A stretch of DNA of 64,000 bases from NCBI RefSeq assembly GCF_009177095.1, contig NZ_AP021861.1:3268501-3332500 (forward strand), written 5' to 3'. The translations under genes and the position numbers were made by a program. Below the pieces are notes generated by a model. It did no database searches. It had not been told where the DNA came from and saw only the letters and a list, made by a program, of their open reading frames with translations. Source of the stretch: Lacipirellula parvula. Lineage in GTDB: Bacteria > Planctomycetota > Planctomycetia > Pirellulales > Lacipirellulaceae. Positions 16,651 to 25,612 of this stretch are shown piece after piece; within the stretch, counting starts at the first letter, position 1; each line of letters opens with the position of its first letter.

Positions 16651-18693
16651 ATGAGTTCGCGGAGCGTTGCGGTACAAAAACTGAAGTCTGACGTGGCTTG
16701 CCTCAGACTGCCACTCGTTTTAGCAGTGGTCGCGTTGCTCATCGCGACGCCGTTGGCAGGCGCCGCGGAGTGGGAACTGACGTCGCCCGCCGGTAGCCTT
16801 CAAGTTCGCGTCACGCAGAGCGACAATCTCCAGTACGCAGTTTCTCTGCGGGGGCAAGAGATTATTGCTCCTTCGACCATCAACCTGAAAGTCGAAGGAA
16901 CCGGTCCCATCAGCGCCGGCCAGCCTCAGGTCGACAGACGCAGCGTGAAGGAGACGATCGAATTCGTCGTCGCGCGCAAGTACCGCGAGCGCGACGTCGC
17001 GTACGAAGAACTGAAACTCACTTTCGCCCACGGCGCGGTCGTGTTTCGAGCCTACGACGAAGCCATCGCATACCGCTGGGAAACATCGCTTCCCGGCGAG
17101 ATTGTCGTTACTAACGAGCAGGCGGAATTCGTATTCCCTGGCGATCCCGAGGCTTGGTTCCCCGAAGAAGAGTCGGTCAACAGCCATCAAGAACGCGTTT
17201 ACAAGCATCTGAAGCTTGGCGAAATTAGCTCCGACCGCTTCTGTTCGACGGGCGTGCTTATCGGGCTGGGCGAGAATCGCAAGGTCTATATCTCTGAGTC
17301 CGACTTACGTTCCTACCCTGGGATGTTCCTCCACGGCCTGGGAAACGGCAAGATCGGACTCGCCGGCAAGTTTGCCGGTTATGCTCTCGAATCGAATGCG
17401 CTGAATGACCGCGATGTTCCGGTCACCAAGGCGGCTGAATATCTCGCGAAGACCGAGGGCACGCGCACCTTTCCCTGGCGCGTGATGCTGGTTACGGAGA
17501 AAGATTCGGAACTGCTCGAGTCCGAGATCATCTTCCAACTAGCTCCGCCGCTAGCAATCGAAGATCCTTCGTGGATCGTTCCGGGGAAGGCGGCCTGGGA
17601 GTGGTGGAACTCTATCAATATCACCGGCGTCGATTTCCGTGCCGGCGTTAACACCGAAAGTTACAAATACTACATCGACTTCGCCGCCGAGCATGGCCTG
17701 AAGTACATCGTACTCGACGAGGGGTGGAGTCAAGCGACCAATGATTTGCTGACGCCTCACGCCGACGTCAATCTTCCGGAACTCGTCGAGTATGGGAAGC
17801 AGAAGGGAGTCGGCGTCGTCTTATGGGTAGTTTGGAAGACGCTCGACGAGCAGTTGGAGCCAGCGCTCGACTACTTCCAAAAGCTCGGCGTAGCCGGAAT
17901 CAAAGTCGACTTCATGCAGCGCGACGACCAGCAAATGGTCGAGTTCTACCATCGCGTCGCCGCAGCCGCCGCCAAGCGTCGCTTGCTCGTCGATTTCCAT
18001 GGAGCGTTCAAGCCCACGGGACTCCACCGTGCGTACCCCAATGTGATGTCGTACGAAGGAGTCACCGGCCTGGAACAATATAAGTGGGGCAACGAAATCA
18101 CCAATCCCGAGCAGGAGTTGACGTTGCCGTTCATCCGCATGGTGGCGGGCCCCATGGACTACACGCCAGGCGCGCTCAGCAACGCAAACCAGGAAAGTTG
18201 GCGCTGGAACGTCGGCCACCCGATGAGCCTCGGAACCCGTTGCCATCAGCTGGCCATGTTCGTGGTTTATGAGAGCCCGTTGCAAATGCTCGCCGATAGC
18301 CCCAGCCGCTATCGGCAAGAGGCCGACGCGATGCGATTTCTCTCCGTCGTGCCGACGGTATGGGACGACACGCGCGTCCTCGACGCTAAAGTCTCTGATT
18401 ACGTCGTCGTCGCGCGACGCTCGGGCGATGCGTGGTTTCTGGGCGCGATGACCGATTGGAGCCCGCGAGAATTGGAAGTGGGGCTCGACTTCCTGCCCGC
18501 AGGAAAGTTCCGTCTGGAATCCTGGGCCGACGGCGCGAACGCCGATCGCAGCGGCGAAGACGTTCGCTGCGATTCGCGAGATGTTGACTCCCAATCAACT
18601 CTCAAGCTACGTCTAGCGCCCGCCGGCGGGTGGATCGGAATCATTCGACCACTAGATGGATCGCATGCTCCTGAGGCAGACGTCGCCAAGTAA
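16651..18693 (+). CDS. Glycoside hydrolase family 97 (alpha-galactosidase/alpha-glucosidase type)
   Basis: From ATG 16651 the protein has 680 residues with a signal-like hydrophobic segment ending PLAGAAE. The family layout is seen: N-terminal beta-sandwich (about 30-300), a (beta/alpha)8 catalytic domain (about 310-560, KAAWEWWNSINITGVDF; YIVLDEGW) and a C-terminal beta domain. Asp420 in GIKVDFMQRDD and Glu469 in MSYEGV lie where retaining GH97 alpha-galactosidases have nucleophile and acid/base, so a retaining enzyme is more likely than an inverting SusB-type glucosidase. Substrate remains an inference. It closes the cluster begun by the XylR-type regulator. The ATG at 16579 sits inside a terminator hairpin. 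Confidence 0.88.
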   Translation: MSSRSVAVQKLKSDVACLRLPLVLAVVALLIATPLAGAAEWELTSPAGSLQVRVTQSDNLQYAVSLRGQEIIAPSTINLKVEGTGPISAGQPQVDRRSVKETIEFVVARKYRERDVAYEELKLTFAHGAVVFRAYDEAIAYRWETSLPGEIVVTNEQAEFVFPGDPEAWFPEEESVNSHQERVYKHLKLGEISSDRFCSTGVLIGLGENRKVYISESDLRSYPGMFLHGLGNGKIGLAGKFAGYALESNALNDRDVPVTKAAEYLAKTEGTRTFPWRVMLVTEKDSELLESEIIFQLAPPLAIEDPSWIVPGKAAWEWWNSINITGVDFRAGVNTESYKYYIDFAAEHGLKYIVLDEGWSQATNDLLTPHADVNLPELVEYGKQKGVGVVLWVVWKTLDEQLEPALDYFQKLGVAGIKVDFMQRDDQQMVEFYHRVAAAAAKRRLLVDFHGAFKPTGLHRAYPNVMSYEGVTGLEQYKWGNEITNPEQELTLPFIRMVAGPMDYTPGALSNANQESWRWNVGHPMSLGTRCHQLAMFVVYESPLQMLADSPSRYRQEADAMRFLSVVPTVWDDTRVLDAKVSDYVVVARRSGDAWFLGAMTDWSPRELEVGLDFLPAGKFRLESWADGANADRSGEDVRCDSRDVDSQSTLKLRLAPAGGWIGIIRPLDGSHAPEADVAK

Positions 18694-18810
18694 CAGGCTC
18701 TTCTGCTCCGCGGTGCGCAGAAGTTCGATTGCCAAGACGACGCCCGGTACTGCCCGATGAGAAGAATTCCCCTGAAGCCTTTAGTTCGGGGCGTTCGCGG
18801 CAGTCGGATG

Positions 18811-19263
18811 TCAGGATTTCGATACTAGTTCCAGATCAATCTGATTGTCACCAGCCTTCACTTCCTTCTTCAGGTCCGACGTTTCCGGCGTCGTGTAGCT
18901 GATAGGCACTTTCTCCAACGCCTGAATCTGTGCGAGGGTCATTCCAGGCGATGGTCGGCCGCTGCGGTACGAAACGGTCGCGGTATAGTTGCCAGGGCGC
19001 AGACCTTCGACGCCGCCGGAAGATTGCAGCGAGTAGGTGCCGTCTGGCGCCACATTCCCGTAGGCAAGAGGTCCAGCCGCTTCGGGAATGAAAGTGATAG
19101 CTCCGCCGTCAAGCGAGGCGCCATTCAGCGACACGCGTCCGCTGACTGTAGAAAAGTTGGCGTCGCTGCACCCAGCGATCCCGATGACAATGATTGCCAG
19201 CGCGCAACGAGCTACGGATCGAAGCCGGAGCACGCCTTCCGCAGGCTGAGAATTCACAAACAT
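18811..19263 (-). CDS. Small lipoprotein, carboxypeptidase-regulatory-like
   Basis: This 150-residue protein starts at ATG 19263 (MFVNSQPAEG) with GAAGG upstream. The hydrophobic signal ends in the lipobox GIAGC, so it is predicted to be lipid-anchored. The mature part (VSGRVSLNGASLDGGAITF...LRPGNYTATVSY) is the transthyretin/carboxypeptidase-regulatory-like beta domain typical of planctomycete lipoproteins beside DUF1559 genes. It lies 81 bases downstream of the DUF1559 gene on the same strand, so the two are probably co-transcribed. It is a distant paralogue of the lipoprotein at 14912-15310. Confidence 0.85.
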   Translation of the reverse strand: MFVNSQPAEGVLRLRSVARCALAIIVIGIAGCSDANFSTVSGRVSLNGASLDGGAITFIPEAAGPLAYGNVAPDGTYSLQSSGGVEGLRPGNYTATVSYRSGRPSPGMTLAQIQALEKVPISYTTPETSDLKKEVKAGDNQIDLELVSKS

Positions 19264-19344
19264 TGGTAACATCCTTCTAGCGGCGTCGCGACCGCGACGC
19301 ATTCGACTGCACACTCGATTTAACTTTGTTCGTATGCAAACACG

Positions 19345-20358
19345 TCAATTGGCCGCTTCATCGCCCGCTTTCGTCGAGAGCGCCTGGTACAGCTTGTAGT
19401 CGATGCTCCCTTCGTAGAATCGCACGCTGCCGTCGGCCATGGCGAACTGAGCGCCCCCGGCATGGCGACTGCGAAAACCGTACACGTCTTCGTACTTGCG
19501 CGGGATTGGCGGCTCGGGGAGGTAATTGATTTCCGCGTCCGTCGCCATCCACGACCCGTTGGAGTAGTAGGCGACCGAGTGAGCGTTTTGTTCCGGCAAG
19601 TCCTCGCCGATGAGAAACGTGTTGGAGGTTCCGTCCGTAATTTGCTTCACCGACACGGGCGTAACGTAGTTGGCGCGAAATAGGATGCCGCTAATGGGGG
19701 CCGTCGAAGGATTCTCATCGCGGTTCCCAAACCAGCGACCGTAGCACCACGCATTGCCGGCGTTGCCCTTGTAGTTGGTCGTCGTTACAGGGACGCCAGA
19801 CGTGCCTTCGTTGTTGCTCCACTGGTACTGCGTCTCGCTGGGGGCGAGCGACGAGTCGTCGGATGGGCAGCGGATGATGTCGAGCGGAGTTCGCATCAAC
19901 TCCCGCATGGCAGGAGTATTGCGGCCAATACCGCCTTGACTGCCGGACATCGCTCCATTGTTGGCGTCAAATCGCCCCTCAAACGCTTGCGCACTCTTGA
20001 ATTGGTCGTACAGCGCCTGCTGTTCCATGTAAGGGAACGTCGACACGATCCAACTCGAACCATTTTCCTTCGCCGGCGTCGCCTTCGGCGAAGAGCCGCC
20101 AAAACCGTCGTAGCTCCGCGGAAAGATCTTCATCGCACTTTCGTGATTCAGATTTCCGAGAGCTAAGTTTTTCAAGTTGTTCACGCACTGCGCACGTCGC
20201 GCAGCTTCGCGAGCTGCTTGGACGGCTGGCAGCAGCAACGCCACGAGGACGCCGATAATCGCGATCACGACAAGCAATTCGACAAGCGTGAACCCAGGCG
20301 CCGGAACGACTGGGTGGAATTTGGCTGAAGGTCGATTGCCTTGCTCTACTCCCAACAT
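19345..20358 (-). CDS. DUF1559 family prepilin-like protein
   Basis: The start at ATG 20358 (MLGVEQG) is preceded by GAGGAG at good spacing and gives 337 residues; an ATG at 20385 lacks this. A type IV prepilin motif (GFTLVELLVV) leads into the hydrophobic helix and the LLPAVQAAREAARR signature. The DUF1559 body contains DGTSNT and ends with an ADGS motif and a YQALSTKAGDE tail, as in its family. It is probably exported and assembled through a type II/IV-like system into a surface structure whose function is not known. It shares strand with the lipoprotein downstream and the PEP-CTERM genes upstream. Confidence 0.92.
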   Translation of the reverse strand: MLGVEQGNRPSAKFHPVVPAPGFTLVELLVVIAIIGVLVALLLPAVQAAREAARRAQCVNNLKNLALGNLNHESAMKIFPRSYDGFGGSSPKATPAKENGSSWIVSTFPYMEQQALYDQFKSAQAFEGRFDANNGAMSGSQGGIGRNTPAMRELMRTPLDIIRCPSDDSSLAPSETQYQWSNNEGTSGVPVTTTNYKGNAGNAWCYGRWFGNRDENPSTAPISGILFRANYVTPVSVKQITDGTSNTFLIGEDLPEQNAHSVAYYSNGSWMATDAEINYLPEPPIPRKYEDVYGFRSRHAGGAQFAMADGSVRFYEGSIDYKLYQALSTKAGDEAAN

Positions 20359-20468
20359 ACCCCGACTCCTCGGACGGCTTGCCATCCAAATTTACTCAGT
20401 AGCGATGAAGAACTTTTGCGATCGGCCCGTAACTGTCATTTCGGAACGAAGGCGGAGCCTGTTTGATC

Positions 20469-21419
20469 TCAGGAGCGCCGACGGCGTGCCGCCCAGCCCG
20501 CAATTCCCGCACTCGCAACCAGCACAGCTGCCGCCGGCTCGGGAACGCTCGCCACGGCAATCGCCCCCTGCGGCGTGCCAAAGTTCGCTTTGATGTCATT
20601 GAGATCGGCTTGCGTGTACTGCGTGCCGTAGCCGCGCTGCCAAACCAGAAAGTCGGCGCCGTCGACGGCGCCGCTGTGATCGAGGTCGCCTGGAAGTGCG
20701 TCGACCGTCCGCAACTGCATCCCGTTGAAAGCGCCTGAGCTCCAAGTATTCACCAGCAAGCCGTTGTAGCCGGGATCGATTGAGAACGTGATCGTGGCGA
20801 TCTCGCCGTTGGCTTGAGTGACGCCGTTGCCGCCGATCGTGATCCCTTCCATATAGCCAATTTCGACCGCCGGCATGTTCTGATCGAGCTCATCGAAGAC
20901 GCCGGTGAACGCCGCTTGCTGAAACTGCAGCGGGAACGTTTTGCTCACGCCCGACCGGTCGTCGAGCATGAAGACTTGCAGTTCGTACAACTGGCCGGGA
21001 ACGAGATTGATGACGCCGTAACCGTCGCCGAAGTTCACGGTGCCGTTGTCGACGTTGTAGACCTGCGAGTCGGCGAGCGTGTCGTAGGCTCCGCCGGAGC
21101 TCCACAGATTCGAGTCCGCGTAGGCGTCGCCGCCGTGGTAGACGAATGACGCTTCGCCGAACGACTCCGCTCCTTCGTGGTAGGCGCCAGGCTGCGTTCC
21201 CTTGAACAGCACGCCATGGACCGTAGTGCTGACGCCGACGCCGTCGACGTTAGCATTGAGCAGATTGACCGCGTCAACGAGCGTGCCCCGGGTCGAGACT
21301 TCCGACCCATTCGCAAAGTCGGTGATATCGTGCGAGACGCCGTTGAACGTCGCTGCTCCGGCCGAAGATGCAAAGAGCGCGACGCTGCATGCCAGACTGG
21401 CGATGGGGAGCCGTTTCAT
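20469..21419 (-). CDS. Secreted PEP-CTERM protein with dockerin repeat
   Basis: This 316-residue protein has a signal peptide (about 1-22), then a beta-rich domain (about 24-245) nearly identical in long stretches to the protein at 23215-24021 (shared VINLVPGQ, LQVFMLDDRSGVSKTFPL, YNGLLVNTW). A short dockerin-like segment follows (GDLDHSGAVDGADFLVWQRG), then a VPEPAAAV PEP-CTERM tail. The body resembles a single-domain beta-sandwich of unknown function found in planctomycete secreted proteins. The dockerin part is the clear difference from its paralogue and may allow docking to a partner. It is separated from the SGNH gene upstream by 27 bases and is likely in one operon with it. Confidence 0.85.
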   Translation of the reverse strand: MKRLPIASLACSVALFASSAGAATFNGVSHDITDFANGSEVSTRGTLVDAVNLLNANVDGVGVSTTVHGVLFKGTQPGAYHEGAESFGEASFVYHGGDAYADSNLWSSGGAYDTLADSQVYNVDNGTVNFGDGYGVINLVPGQLYELQVFMLDDRSGVSKTFPLQFQQAAFTGVFDELDQNMPAVEIGYMEGITIGGNGVTQANGEIATITFSIDPGYNGLLVNTWSSGAFNGMQLRTVDALPGDLDHSGAVDGADFLVWQRGYGTQYTQADLNDIKANFGTPQGAIAVASVPEPAAAVLVASAGIAGWAARRRRS

Positions 21420-21446
21420 GCTGAGACTCTCTTTCTATGGAGTGAT

Positions 21447-22904
21447 TCAGTGTGAGAGAAGTGATTTGGTTTCCGTGCGAACGAAGAAGCCGAGCCCGAC
21501 GATCGCCGCGCCCAGCGAGATTGCCGATGCGGGTTCCGGAACTGCCGCGACGTTGGCCCGCAGCTCCCGGATATGGAGGAAGTTATTCGCCGTGAGGCGG
21601 ATAAATTTCGCTCCGGCGAATCCCGCTCCGCCGTTGTTGAAGGCGAGCGTTTCGCCCAACTGCGTCGAGTCGTCGGCGAGCGTCGTCGTGAACAAGACAT
21701 CCGTTCCGTTGGCGCCGATTACTTCCAGAACGGTTCCCGAGAGTCGCGCGTCGGAGACCGCCGAGCCGCCGTCGAGCACACCGCGGTTGACGATCTCGAC
21801 GTTGGCGAGGTTGTATGTCTTGTCGAGTTCCAACGTAAATACGTCAGGCGCCGCCGCGTTGCCGCCTGAGCTGCCGTTGAAGTCGCCGTGATTCATCGTC
21901 GTTAGATCGCCGTCGATCGCGCCGAAGGCGTAGTGACCGAAGGAACCGTCGACTGAGTTCGTCCAAGAGGCGACGCCGCGCGGGGCGACGTTCGGGAAGA
22001 AGGCGTCGGCCACAGGCGTGGCGTATTGGTTGACGAACGGCTGAATCGCGTCGTCCCAGGTTTCGTATCCCGCGGCGGTGAAGTGGACGCCGTCGCTGTT
22101 CATGTTCGCGTTGATCGTGCCGTTCGCGTTGCGGAACAGGCCGGCGTAATCGAGGTAGTGGAGCTGCGGATTCGTATCGAGATCGAACGCCTGCTTCACC
22201 AGTGCGTTCGCCGCGTTGGCCGCAACGCGATCGGGATCGGCGTTGTTCAATCCGCGAAGCGTGCTGAGCGCGAGGATGTTCGCATTCGGAGCGTGTTGGC
22301 GGATCGCCTGCACCGTGGCGAGCACGCCGTCGGCGACTTCTTCCGCCGTGTGTGCCGGCCCGACGTAGTCGGCGGCGGGAAAGCCAGGATTCCCCGTCGG
22401 CGCGAAGAGATTGTTCGTGCCGATCATGAGCACGATGAGCCCAGGATCGAGACCGTCGAGGGTGCCGTTCTCGATGCGGTAAATGAGGTTCTGCGTCTGA
22501 TCGCCGGCGATACCGAAGTTTAGCGCGCCGTACTTGCCAAAGTTGTGTTCCGACGACTTCCACGAGTTGGCGCCGATACTGTTCACCTGGCGGCCGCCGA
22601 CGGCGCCCCAACCTTGGGTGACCGAATCACCGAGAAACACCAGCCCCGCGTAGGAGCGTTCGGCGCCGAGCGTCTTCGTGTGATCGAATTGCTTTTGCCA
22701 GGTATTGAAACCGCCGCCCCAACCGGCGGCGCCGGCGAACGAAGCGTCGTTGGCGTCGAGCCGCAGCGTCGCTTCGAACGAATTCGCCCGCGGACTGCCA
22801 GGGCTACGGTCGGTGAAGACGAGATTGTCGATGTAGCTTGGGTCTGCGCTCGCGGACGGTGCAAGACAACTGCAAGTTGTCAGCGCCAGCAGCAGGGCGC
22901 GCAT
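21447..22904 (-). CDS. SGNH/GDSL hydrolase with C-terminal discoidin-like domain and PEP-CTERM
   Basis: From ATG 22904 the protein has 485 residues; the frame opens earlier at 22973 without a signal peptide. A signal peptide ends near PSASA. The SGNH hydrolase domain shows GDSVTQGW (block I Ser), GIAGDQTQN (block II Gly), GTNN (block III Asn) and DGVHFTAAGY (block V Asp/His). It is followed by a discoidin-like domain (about 310-450) and a VPEPASA PEP-CTERM tail. Such enzymes remove acyl groups such as acetate from glycans, which fits deacetylation of the polysaccharide targeted by this region. It lies between two paralogous PEP-CTERM proteins on the same strand. Confidence 0.87.
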   Translation of the reverse strand: MRALLLALTTCSCLAPSASADPSYIDNLVFTDRSPGSPRANSFEATLRLDANDASFAGAAGWGGGFNTWQKQFDHTKTLGAERSYAGLVFLGDSVTQGWGAVGGRQVNSIGANSWKSSEHNFGKYGALNFGIAGDQTQNLIYRIENGTLDGLDPGLIVLMIGTNNLFAPTGNPGFPAADYVGPAHTAEEVADGVLATVQAIRQHAPNANILALSTLRGLNNADPDRVAANAANALVKQAFDLDTNPQLHYLDYAGLFRNANGTINANMNSDGVHFTAAGYETWDDAIQPFVNQYATPVADAFFPNVAPRGVASWTNSVDGSFGHYAFGAIDGDLTTMNHGDFNGSSGGNAAAPDVFTLELDKTYNLANVEIVNRGVLDGGSAVSDARLSGTVLEVIGANGTDVLFTTTLADDSTQLGETLAFNNGGAGFAGAKFIRLTANNFLHIRELRANVAAVPEPASAISLGAAIVGLGFFVRTETKSLLSH

Positions 22905-23122
22905 TATTGTCACGCCGCTCCGTGAAGGAGCGCGATTTGTTGAAACGCTGAGTGGCAATTGGCCGTGTTGCATTCAGTGAAGACTCGATGAAGAGCCGGA
23001 ATTGACGGAGCGCCGCCCTGTCGAATCTGCTCTGGTGAAAAGAGCCGCCAAGCTCTCGCCGCCGCGGTAAGCGGCGACTTTGCCTACAAGTTCCGTAAAA
23101 AGTTTCTGCCAAACTGGACGCC

Positions 23123-23155
23123 AGCGACGACCGCACACATGGTGCGATCGTCGCT
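23123..23155 (-). terminator. 14-bp hairpin terminator
   Basis: AGCGACGACCGCAC at 23123-23136 pairs with 23142-23155, with one mismatch and a 5-base loop. It lies 60 bases beyond the stop of the PEP-CTERM gene at 23215-24021, read on the minus strand. No strong T-run follows. Confidence 0.55.
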
Positions 23156-23214
23156 AGACGCCGCTGCCCCCGTGCCTCTCGGTAGGCCAGCACCAACCAA
23201 GAGGCGTGGTTGCT

Positions 23215-24021
23215 TTATGCTTTCTTCGTCTGCCGCTTCCGCACCAACACTCCGAGCCCCGCGAGTCCGCCCAAGGCGAGCGTTGAGGGTTCGGGAATCG
23301 CACGCAACTGCATACCGTTGATGGCGCCGTTGTCCCAAGTGTTCACCAGCAAGCCGTTGTAGCCGGCGTCGATGGTGAAGTTGACCGTTGCGATCTCGCC
23401 GTTCGCTTGATGAACGCCGTTGCCGCCGATCGTGATGCCGCCGATGTAGCCAATCTCCACGGCGGGCGTGTTCGAGTTGAGTTCGTCGAAGTTGCCCGTA
23501 AACGCCGCCTGCTGAAATTGCAGCGGGAACGTTTTGCTGACGCCCGACCGGTCGTCGAGCATGAACACCTGCAACTGGTACTGCTGGCCTGGGACGAGAT
23601 TGATTACCCCGTAGCCGTCGCCGACGTTCACATTGCCGTTATCGATGCCGTAGAGTTGCGAATCGGCGAGCGTGTCATAGGCTCCGCCCGAGGTCCACAA
23701 GTTCGAGTCGGCGTAGCCGTCGCCCCCGTGGTAGACGAACGAAGCGTTTGCGAACGGCTGAGCGCCTTCGTGGTAGGCGCCGGGCTGCGTTCCCTTGAAT
23801 AGCACGCCGTTGATCGTCGTGCTGACGCCGACGCCGCCGACGTTGGCGTTCAACAAGTTGACTGCACCGACGAGCGTGCCGGCCGTCGAGACTTCGCTGC
23901 CGTTGGCGAAGTCAGTGATGTCGCTCGAACTACCGCTAAACGTCGCTCCGCGCACCGCGGGAGCTGCGATCGCTAAGAGGCCGCATAACGTTGCGACGGA
24001 ACCCAAAAGCTGCTTGTTCAC
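23215..24021 (-). CDS. Secreted PEP-CTERM protein, paralogue of 20469-21419
   Basis: This 268-residue protein has a signal peptide ending around APAVRGA, the same beta-rich body as the protein at 20469-21419 and an IPEPSTLALGG PEP-CTERM tail with a Lys/Arg-rich end. It lacks the dockerin segment of its paralogue. Sequence identity over the body is high by eye, with mainly conservative changes, so this is a local duplication with the SGNH gene caught between the copies. The biochemical role is unknown. It sits directly downstream (in minus-strand order) of the XylR-type regulator, with a 273-base gap that may hold its promoter. Confidence 0.85.
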   Translation of the reverse strand: MNKQLLGSVATLCGLLAIAAPAVRGATFSGSSSDITDFANGSEVSTAGTLVGAVNLLNANVGGVGVSTTINGVLFKGTQPGAYHEGAQPFANASFVYHGGDGYADSNLWTSGGAYDTLADSQLYGIDNGNVNVGDGYGVINLVPGQQYQLQVFMLDDRSGVSKTFPLQFQQAAFTGNFDELNSNTPAVEIGYIGGITIGGNGVHQANGEIATVNFTIDAGYNGLLVNTWDNGAINGMQLRAIPEPSTLALGGLAGLGVLVRKRQTKKA

Positions 24022-24156
24022 GAGTCACCCCCAACAGAAGAAAACCTTGATGAAAAGAAACCGCCATCGTGGAACCAAGTTCGCCTGCCTGTGAGCGAGG
24101 CTCCGAGAAAAGTCGCTGCCTCTGACCGCCGAAGCTGCCAAAGGCTCTACAAATTC

Positions 24157-24211
24157 ATTGCAATTCTCCGCTCGAAAACCGTCCATTGCAGTGAAGGCGA
24201 GCGAGATTGCA
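24157..24211 (-). promoter_or_regulatory. Three ATTGCA direct repeats upstream of PEP-CTERM gene
   Basis: ATTGCA occurs at 24157-24162, 24185-24190 and 24206-24211, spaced 28 and 21 bases, in the gap between the regulator gene (24295-25410) and the PEP-CTERM gene it probably controls. Direct half-sites are usual for AraC/XylR-type regulators. This is a weak suggestion, because a hexamer can recur by chance. Confidence 0.3.
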
Positions 24212-24294
24212 CTTTCGGACAATCGCTCAAATTTCGCTGCTGTTTACCGCGATCAAGTAGTTGCCAACCTCACGAAGCCTGTTGTGCACCGTTC

Positions 24295-25410
24295 TCAGCG
24301 AAATGCCGATGGGGCGATCCCGACATGACTCTTAAACGCTCGATAAAAAGTTGAGTAATCCGCGAAGCCGCATTGGAATGAAATCTCGTCCGCAGTGAGT
24401 TGCGTCTCTTCGAGCAAACGTTTGGCGGCGCCGATGCGGATGTTCAATAACACCTGGTAGGGCGAAGCCATCCCTTGCTGGCGAAACAGCCGGCCGATCG
24501 TCCGCGACGAGACGCCGCACGCCGACGCCAGTCGCTCGACCGTAAACTCGCGAATCTGGAAGTGCTGCTCCATGGCCGCCAGCGCCCTCGCGACGACAGG
24601 GTGCGACGCCGCTGCAGCAGTCTCAGTGCTCGCGCGGGTGACGACCTCTCCGGGCGCGACGAGCACCGCCTCGGCCGGCGCTGGCGCGCCGTGCAAAATG
24701 CGATCCAAGAGCTGCGCAGCCTGCATACCGATGCGGCGATGGTTGACTTCGATGCTAGAGAGGAGCGTTCGTCCCCCCTCGCAATGGAATGGGTCGTTGT
24801 CCGTCCCTAGCACCGCGAGATGTTGCGGAACTTCAATTCCTTGGTCTTCGCAGTAGTTCAGTACTCGCCGCGCGCAAGCATCGGTCACGCAGTAGACCGC
24901 AGTTTTCGTTGGTAACGATTTGAGTTGCGCAAGCTCGCCGCCAGTCGAATCATTCCCTGCGGAGTTGATGATCAATTCCTGCGGCGCGAATCCCGCCTCT
25001 TGCAGCGCATCGCGATAACCGGCAAATCGCTGCTGGGAGTAGTAATGCGTCGGCACGTCGGTGCAGAACACGAATGAGCGATAGCCGCGTTCCAGAAAGT
25101 ATCGGGCTGCCAGCGCTCCAACGGCTCGCGCATCCGAACGCACGCGCAGTGTACTCGGGCAATCGTGAATGCTGTTGACGCAAACAATCGGCGTCCCCGC
25201 GGGCGCGGCAGCTGGCAAACCTTCCGCCCCGATAAACCCGATGATGCCGTCGGGACGCGATGCATATGCTTCCTCCCAAGAAAGCACCGGCGCCTCCGCT
25301 GAGCGGAGCAATTTCCAATCGGCGGCCGTCCGCGCGTAGTCTTGCACTCCCTGCAGGATCGAGAACCGTAACACCACCGACTCCTGGAGCGCCAAGGCGA
25401 TCTGTTTCAT
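24295..25410 (-). CDS. XylR-type AraC family transcriptional regulator
   Basis: The start at ATG 25410 (MKQIALALQES) follows GGAGAAGCCA and gives 371 residues; the frame extends 45 codons further without conserved residues. Residues 1-265 form a LacI/periplasmic-binding-like sensor (VAVL-type core: LAVLGTDNDPFHCEGG). Residues about 275-371 form an AraC double HTH (VERLASACGVSSRTIGRLF; ISFQCGFADYSTFYRAF). It should respond to a sugar and control neighbouring genes, most likely the PEP-CTERM/SGNH/DUF1559 series downstream on the same strand. It is the counterpart of the regulator at 10865-12046. Confidence 0.88.
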   Translation of the reverse strand: MKQIALALQESVVLRFSILQGVQDYARTAADWKLLRSAEAPVLSWEEAYASRPDGIIGFIGAEGLPAAAPAGTPIVCVNSIHDCPSTLRVRSDARAVGALAARYFLERGYRSFVFCTDVPTHYYSQQRFAGYRDALQEAGFAPQELIINSAGNDSTGGELAQLKSLPTKTAVYCVTDACARRVLNYCEDQGIEVPQHLAVLGTDNDPFHCEGGRTLLSSIEVNHRRIGMQAAQLLDRILHGAPAPAEAVLVAPGEVVTRASTETAAAASHPVVARALAAMEQHFQIREFTVERLASACGVSSRTIGRLFRQQGMASPYQVLLNIRIGAAKRLLEETQLTADEISFQCGFADYSTFYRAFKSHVGIAPSAFR

Positions 25411-25612
25411 TGGCTTCTCCGCTGCCGATTCTGGGAATCCTTCAACCGCACCAGCCTCGGCGGCCGTCGAGGCGCTCGCCCGTAGCGGCACGCATGGTGG
25501 ATGCGCCGCTGGCGAGAGAGCGAAGTTGGCTGCCAAGTCGGTCATTAAGCACTAACTGATTCGTCGGGCTGCGTGTTGCTGCTAGCGGTGCACGGCTGCT
25601 CGCTGCGGGCGT

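Noticed and set aside
18700-18723. Possible terminator hairpin after the GH97 gene
   Set aside because: The stem is only 7 bases with a 10-base loop and no T-run, which is too weak to call.
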